This document shows, one piece after another, positions 58,563-64,000 of a DNA stretch of 64,000 nt (the stretch's first letter is position 1; each line of letters starts with the position of its first letter). The notes below the pieces were generated by a model. That model was not told the origin of the DNA. It saw only the letters and a list, made by a program, of their open reading frames with translations, and searched no databases. Source of the DNA: Azolla pinnata (lineage: Eukaryota > Streptophyta > Polypodiopsida > Salviniales > Salviniaceae); the NCBI GenBank assembly GCA_037176905.1, contig JBBBWG010015557.1, positions 13,242 to 77,241 of the forward strand, written 5' to 3'. The position numbers were made by a program, and so were the translations under genes.

Positions 58563-60067
58563 GAGGGAGAGGTTTTTTATCCACTTGGTTTAGCAGCCAC
58601 TTTTCTTCCTCTGACTCGGCATGACCCGCTCCTCTTGGCTCTCGTCGCAGCTTCGCCCGCCGCATTCGGGGCCCCATCATCAGTCCCAATCCACACAAAC
58701 ACTCTGCTCATCGATCGATCGAGACATGTGTTTTTTTTTTTCTTTTTTTGCATAGCACAATTTGTGGCCCAGTTTAGATTGGCTTTGAAAGCTGTCTGTT
58801 TTTCTCCCAGCAGCAACTCCCTTCATGAACAGGGAGGGGAAGAAAAAGGCATTCACAGCATCATCATGTGCAAGGCTCTGATTGCCCCAAACCAAAGAAA
58901 GCCAAAGATACAGTGTATATACATTTTATAGATACTGTGTAAAAAGAAGGAGCCATTGCTAGCTGAGATAGTGTATCTTCATCATCCATCACATTGAAGG
59001 CACCAGGCCTGCATTTTGCACCCTCCCATGTAATCAATCATATGCAGACAAGAGCTGCTAAAACTGTGATTTCCAGAAAGCATGTATAGCATATAAATCA
59101 TGGAAGTTCTTTCTTCCCATCTTTCTTTGAAAGACCAGCATCCAACACCATTTTTTACTGGCATTTCTCCAGTATAAATGAGGAGGCTACAGTATAAACC
59201 ACCATGAATGGTACCATACGCACGGAAGCTATACATGCGATGCCGTAAACTCCGGGAGCCAATTCTTCTTGCAGAAGTCAAGTCCAAATCCCTCTACATC
59301 CAGTTCGGTCTTCAAATACCTGTAACTAGTTATCATGGGTACACTGACAGAGCTGCTGCGTGCACATGCGAACATTGAAGTAGCATTGCAGCACATATAC
59401 AGGATGCAAATTTCCAGCTTAGAGCGGCATAAAAGAGATCTCCCCGACCAGCTGCAGACATCCAATTTTATAACACCAAGAAATTCCTTTGTCAATGACA
59501 CGCGGTGATTTCATTCAAAAATATATAACGTCAATACCAAGAATTACCCGCAGCCGCAGAGATTGAAATAAACTCTTCCTTCCTGGATAAATGGTTTTAC
59601 CAGTATACATGGATACGTGCATATAGACAGCTATGTTCCCAGAAAAACCCACAAAATACCCGGTAGATGAGGTATATTACTAGTATGTGTCAAAGTATTT
59701 CTAAGACAAGTCTATCTGTCCCATAAGACTTAAAATTTGGGGCTATTTTCGGTGAAGTTTTGACGAGAGCATGTCAGCACACCACACTGCCCTTATATAG
59801 TACACAATAACTTATTGGTGCATACACCGAGTCTCAGGTATGTAAATCTGACGGTGTGTCGTTACCTCTGTGAGTGAAAATATTTTACTAGGCTGTACAT
59901 GGGGAAGGGTGTCGTAAGAGCATACAATTTGAAGATCTATGGTGGGCATATTTACAGTCGAATTTGAAGACTTGAGGATTTCCATATAGATGTATAGGTA
60001 TACATGTTTTCTTCCTTCGAAAATTTCTAGCAGCTAGATGGCTTACATAATACACCTACAAGCGGGC
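58563..60067. other. Spacer between the small candidate gene and the PPDK regulatory protein gene
   Basis: AT-rich sequence with a T-run (58731..58748) and no coding frame of recognisable content. The right end should contain the 3' untranslated region of the PPDK regulatory protein gene. Confidence 0.55.
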
Positions 60068-62651
60068 TCAGTATCGGTGAGAAATTCGAGGCATGACATG
60101 TTTCCCCTGTCGGTCATGATAGATCCGCAATATCACAGCTGCAGTCTCTTCAATCGCCTTTCCAGTCACCTCTAAAATGATCACAACAAAAGAAAATATA
60201 CATATTGAATACCACACCGAAATTAAACAGAAGCAGACATTTTTATTCAGAGAAATTGATGAAGAAAAAGAAACAAACCGATGACTGGCCACTTAGGATT
60301 CTCCATGAAAAGCTTGCTGCTAAACTCCAGCTCTTTCTTAACGTGTTCCATCTCGCTATAGGAAATTGGGGCAGAAAGACCTAAGGTCTTTGATCGAGCT
60401 GTTCGAATCGAGTGCAGGTAAGTCGGACTGATAGTCAATGCATATATCTTGTTTTGATCGACCTCAAAGAGCTCTTTTGGGGGCTCGATGCCAAGCACAA
60501 GTGGAACATTGGCCACTTTATAGCCTTTTTGGGCCATGTAAGTGGATAAGGGGGTCTTGCTAGTTCGGGAAACTCCAACCAAGATCAAGTCAGCCTTCTG
60601 AAGGTTCTGGGGCAAAGCTCCATCATCCTGCTTGATCGTGAACTCGACAGCCTCAATGCGCCGAAAGTATTCCCGCGAGAGGGTCATCGTGCGGCCTGGT
60701 GCACCTCGTGGTAATCCTAGAGGGGCAACTCCCAAGTGCCCCCCTAGTAACTGAGTTATTGGACCCAGCAGATCAAGATAAGCTATGCCATACATTTCGC
60801 AAGCATTCTTAGCTGTCTCGGCTAATGCTGGATCAGCTAGAGTGTAGATCAATGTTGCATTCTCTCTTCCTGCATCCCTCACAATCTCTATCAATCGTTC
60901 CACATCAACAACCTAACACCAAAAAGAAAAAAGTCCATCGCTCATGAGAAGAAATTAACCCACTTTTTATTGATTCTATCTCCCTCATTTGTAGCAGAGA
61001 AACCAATCGATAGAATGATTGCCCTTTCAATCCATCCTTCAACTACCATACGCTTTGCAATTGTGTCCATTACCTTGAACTTTTTGCACCATCTCCATAA
61101 AATGTGACCCTTGACTGAGTTTCAAATGCCTCTAATCGATAGCTTATGAACATGTTTTCTTAATACGATAATGTAAGAGAAGTATCAGAACTTAAGTGGC
61201 TCACTTCAATGACTGAATTTCAGCAATATTTCAAACGATGTCATTACTTCATCATTACTTCATAATGATTCGAACAGAAAACCTGAGATTGGCAGAATTC
61301 ATCCAGACGAATATGTATGGTTGTTTAGAATCTTTCCAGACTAGGTAAATTGGACTTTCCTCAAGTATTGTTCTTGAACTTTGTGACCTAATTTTCATCA
61401 GAGCCTACATATGCCTTTTCCATAAGCACTGAAAGGACTTATTCTTTTTGCCTGTTCTGTGGAGCCAGAGCCGAGATTCGTCTACAACACCTAATTCACT
61501 CGTATGATTGAAATTTTTTATGACTGCCCGTGAGCACTGTTGAAGCTTCTATTTTCTTTCAACCTCTGTGCAGGTATTAAAAAAATACTCTGCACGATCT
61601 GCTTCCTCTCTACATAACAAGAAGAAAGCATTAACAATGGACTTCTTTTTCCTGTGCTTGTTTGTAAGCGAGTATATATACTTCCACTCATTCAACTGTC
61701 ATCAGGATTCATCCCCACTAAAATAGCGATTCCGACAAGAACCACGAATCATTGACAGTCACGTACCATTCAACAATCATGAATGGCTTGATATGCATAT
61801 ACCGATCAGCATGATATCAGCCATTGGAATCCATTCCCCAAATCGGTGTGATGCATAATCGATCGCCAAACAGTCAACATCAGATCAGAAAAGAAAGAGA
61901 GAAACGGTGGAAAAAGACTTACTTGGGAGAATAGATGTGTGTTCACAGGGCAACCTTGATCGACAAGGCAATGCTCGAACTGTCCCAGCGCTGCATTCAC
62001 ACAATGCTCAGCCGTCCAACCGGTGCCATCTGAGACCATATAAATCACGCTCTCTCGTCGACCATGAGATGAAAAGCCTTTCTTGTCATCATCATCCACC
62101 GCAGCAGCTTCGTTGTCATTGTTGAGTTTTGCGTCCATGTTAAGGGTGTGGACATCGTGATCGTGATGCGACAGCGCCAATGTTAACGCTGACGGCAATG
62201 GCGATGGGGATGGGGATGGGGATGGGGATGGGGATGGGGATGGCGACTTACCATTTGACCTCCTTCCCGATCCATTCCTGCGTGATAGAGCCCATCTCGA
62301 GAGTTGCGGACTTCCTTTGTACTGATGCCATGTTTCATCTCTGGTGGAGCCGCCGATGGGGATGGATCCAGAGGTTTCCCGTAGTACCTCTGCACCATCG
62401 GCTTCGGAGCGAGGCGGCGAGGGAGAGTGCGTCCGATGATCTGGTGATGAAGATGACGAGGGGGGCGAGGACGAAGAGTGGGATGGAGCGATCGCGGTTT
62501 GATCCGCGGCTGCAGACGCCGATGGGATGGGATGAAGGCGATGCATCTTGAGGTTGGGGGTGGATTTCCTGGTGAAGCTCGTGGATGGATTGGCAAAGAA
62601 GAAGCTGCGGTGCTCTGGTGTGGAGATGGAGAAGCATCGAGAAGAACCCAT
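60068..62651 (-). CDS. Pyruvate, phosphate dikinase regulatory protein (RP1-like, DUF299)
   Basis: Three minus-strand exons, 62651..61923, 60912..60279 and 60171..60068, joined in phases 0 and 1, give 488 residues. The N-terminal ~200 residues are Ser/Pro-rich and include a Ser-Pro repeat; they resemble a plastid transit peptide plus a disordered region. The catalytic part (about 202 to 488) has [58 protein letters not shown], the P-loop GVSRTSKTP (356..364), [18 protein letters not shown], and [18 protein letters not shown]. This matches the bifunctional kinase/phosphorylase that inactivates PPDK by ADP-dependent phosphorylation of a threonine and reactivates it by phosphorolysis, in plastids. 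All conserved blocks are intact, so it should be active. The start is the first in-frame ATG after a GAA-rich leader. A 1010-bp intron separates exons 1 and 2. Confidence 0.94.
62202..62246 (-). repeat. Coding GGGGAT hexamer repeat (Ser-Pro) in PPDK regulatory protein
   Basis: Seven GATGGG hexamers on the plus strand encode a run of Ser-Pro dipeptides about 50 residues before the catalytic domain. Six-base units preserve the frame, so copy number can change without breaking the gene. Confidence 0.92.
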
Positions 62652-62694
62652 CTGCCCTCTTTCTCCCCTTCGCTGCAGAGCTTCTTCTGCTGCT

Positions 62695-62884
62695 GCTTCT
62701 GCTTCTTCTTCTTCTTCTTCTTCTTCTTCTTTCTTTCCTCTTCTTCAATTCTTCTTCTTTCTTCTTCTTCTTCTTCTTCTTCTTCTTTCTTTCCTCTTCT
62801 TCTTCTTCTTCTTTCTTCTTCTTCTTCTTTTCTTTCTTCAATTCTTCTTCTTCTTCTTTTCTTTCTTCTTCTTCTTCTTCTTCT
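62695..62884. repeat. TTC-rich tract, GAA-rich in the PPDK regulatory protein leader
   Basis: About 190 bp of TTC with interspersed TTTC and TCTT, starting 44 bp upstream of the start codon of the minus-strand gene, so its sense strand is a purine (GAA) run. Probably part of the 5' leader or core promoter. Confidence 0.93.
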
Positions 62885-63523
62885 ACAACTTAGTGAAGAG
62901 GTCATGAGTTCGAGTCCCACAACTCCATCCAAAATCTTACCAATACAAACCAACACCAACAAGGTACAAGAAAGTGGTCTAGGAATATAGCAAATTTAGG
63001 GTTTATAGTTTTGGCTTGAATTCACTGGTCTAGGATTATAGCAAATTTAGGGTTTAGAGTTTCCACAAGCAAGCAAGCCATTATTAGCAGGCAGCGATAT
63101 CGTTGGCAAGGGACCCCTGGATGTTCGTGCCCCTATCACGTGACGAGCGGATTATCTACTAGATCGGACTCGAGATGCTCTTTCCTCGGCATCGATGTCC
63201 GCGCGACTTCCAGACAACTGCTCGAGCGAGTCAGGCGAGCGTGTTTTACAAAACGCCGAAGCTGAGAGAAATCGACCCCGATTTGTTTGGTCAAGCATCG
63301 ATAAAGTAGCGAGTAAATAAATCTACTCTTGTGTTTTATCTTCTCCGGACTCGGTTCGACAGAATCAGTCCCAGCACGGTAGCTTGAAGAGAGCTTATCT
63401 GGCATCTACGTTCATATGAGGTGCTCCACCATTCGAGCTATCGAGTCCAGACCAATGTCCTGGGTACATACATGCCGATTCCTGGCACCATCGCAGGGAT
63501 TCGTCGTATCGATATCCCACTAG

Positions 63524-63607
63524 CGAACTGTACCGAAGTAGGGACTCTGATCAAACCCACCAGCGAGCGAACTGTACCAAAGCAGGGACTCTGATCAAAA
63601 CCACCGG
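63524..63607. repeat. 42-bp tandem duplication
   Basis: Two adjacent copies of a segment beginning GCGAACTGTACC and ending GACTCTGATCAAA followed by CCACC, differing at four or five positions. Confidence 0.85.
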
Positions 63608-64000
63608 TACCTACGGATTATCATTTCCAGAAGTTGGTGTCTCCGCAAGAATAGGCCGCATTGATCTGACAGCATCTCGCCGCCTGCTCGGCAAAGTGAA
63701 GAACGATCTCTCTCGCATCTAGCAGGCTCAGGGAGAGACTAGGCAGAAGAGTGGGGAAGGTGACGTTGTTCCTGCCCTTCTCTCTCTCTCTCTCTCTCTC
63801 TTCCCGATCTCACATGCTGAGGCAAGCGACTCAACACTCGACAGTGTTCTCACACAGCTTCTCCTCGGTTTCTTCTTTCTGGGATCGGTTGGTCCATTCG
63901 ATCTTTGATCCAATTCAGTCGAATTCAAAAGGCAGAACTGTATATATACTGATCCCATGAGGCTAGCTGGGTAGCTAGTAGCTACACCGTACGTTCCTCG

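Larger units (their letters stand above)
62652..64000. other. Upstream flank of the PPDK regulatory protein gene to window end
   Basis: Starts with the TTC tract, then a short segment with GAGTTCGAGTCCC that resembles a SINE B box (about 62909..62921), two TTTAGGGTTT words about 60 bp apart (62996..63060) in near-duplicate flanks (TGGTCTAGGA, TATAGCAAATTTAGGG), a 42-bp tandem duplication (63524..63607) and a CT run (63779..63801). No gene is supported. Confidence 0.6.

Noticed and set aside
62880-62990. Possible SINE head (GAGTTCGAGTCCC)
   Set aside because: B-box-like word only; no proper A box at the usual distance and no defined end, so not called as an element.

Overview
The window is nuclear DNA of a land plant, most likely a spore-bearing one (lycophyte, fern or bryophyte). 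The evidence is spliced genes with plant-only families (DUF620, PLS-type PPR proteins, a WOX homeodomain protein, the PPDK regulatory protein), plant telomere-type AAACCCT motifs scattered in flanking DNA, and a four-exon gene whose product closely resembles SPATA17, an IQ-motif protein of flagellated cells. That last gene argues for swimming sperm. The exact lineage cannot be read from the sequence alone. Simple repeats are very abundant, both in spacers and inside coding exons.

Layout, left to right: (1) the 3' part of a DUF620 gene (+); (2) a telomere-motif minisatellite running into a GC-rich, intronless PLS-type PPR gene (+); (3) a two-exon TPR-PB1 (CLMP1/PHOX-like) gene with an acidic repeat tail (+), convergent with an intronless DYW-type PPR gene (-); (4) about 0.7 kb of CAT/CAC triplet repeat in the divergent spacer before the SPATA17-like gene (+); (5) another telomere-motif array, then a ten-exon organellar MnmE tRNA-modification GTPase (+); (6) a gene-poor stretch with a fold-back MITE; (7) an intermediate-clade WOX gene (-), modelled here with three exons, followed by about 8 kb without a recognisable gene and a ~153-bp satellite array holding an assembly gap; (8) an 18-exon C2 plus class-3 lipase gene (+); (9) an eight-exon nucleolar RRM protein of the NIFK/Nop15 family (+); (10) a candidate small Ser-rich protein with a good TATA box (-); (11) a three-exon PPDK regulatory protein gene (-), with repeat-rich DNA to the end.

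The exon models were built by reading open frames, GT-AG borders and matching codon phase by eye. In the spliced genes every junction keeps phase, and most products close in length on the known families. There is no operon-like logic. Several products are nevertheless probably organelle proteins: two PPR RNA-processing factors, MnmE (tRNA wobble-uridine modification), a CLMP1-like protein, PPDK regulatory protein and a lipase with a transit-like N-terminus. No CRISPR array, intact transposase gene, rRNA or convincing tRNA gene was found.
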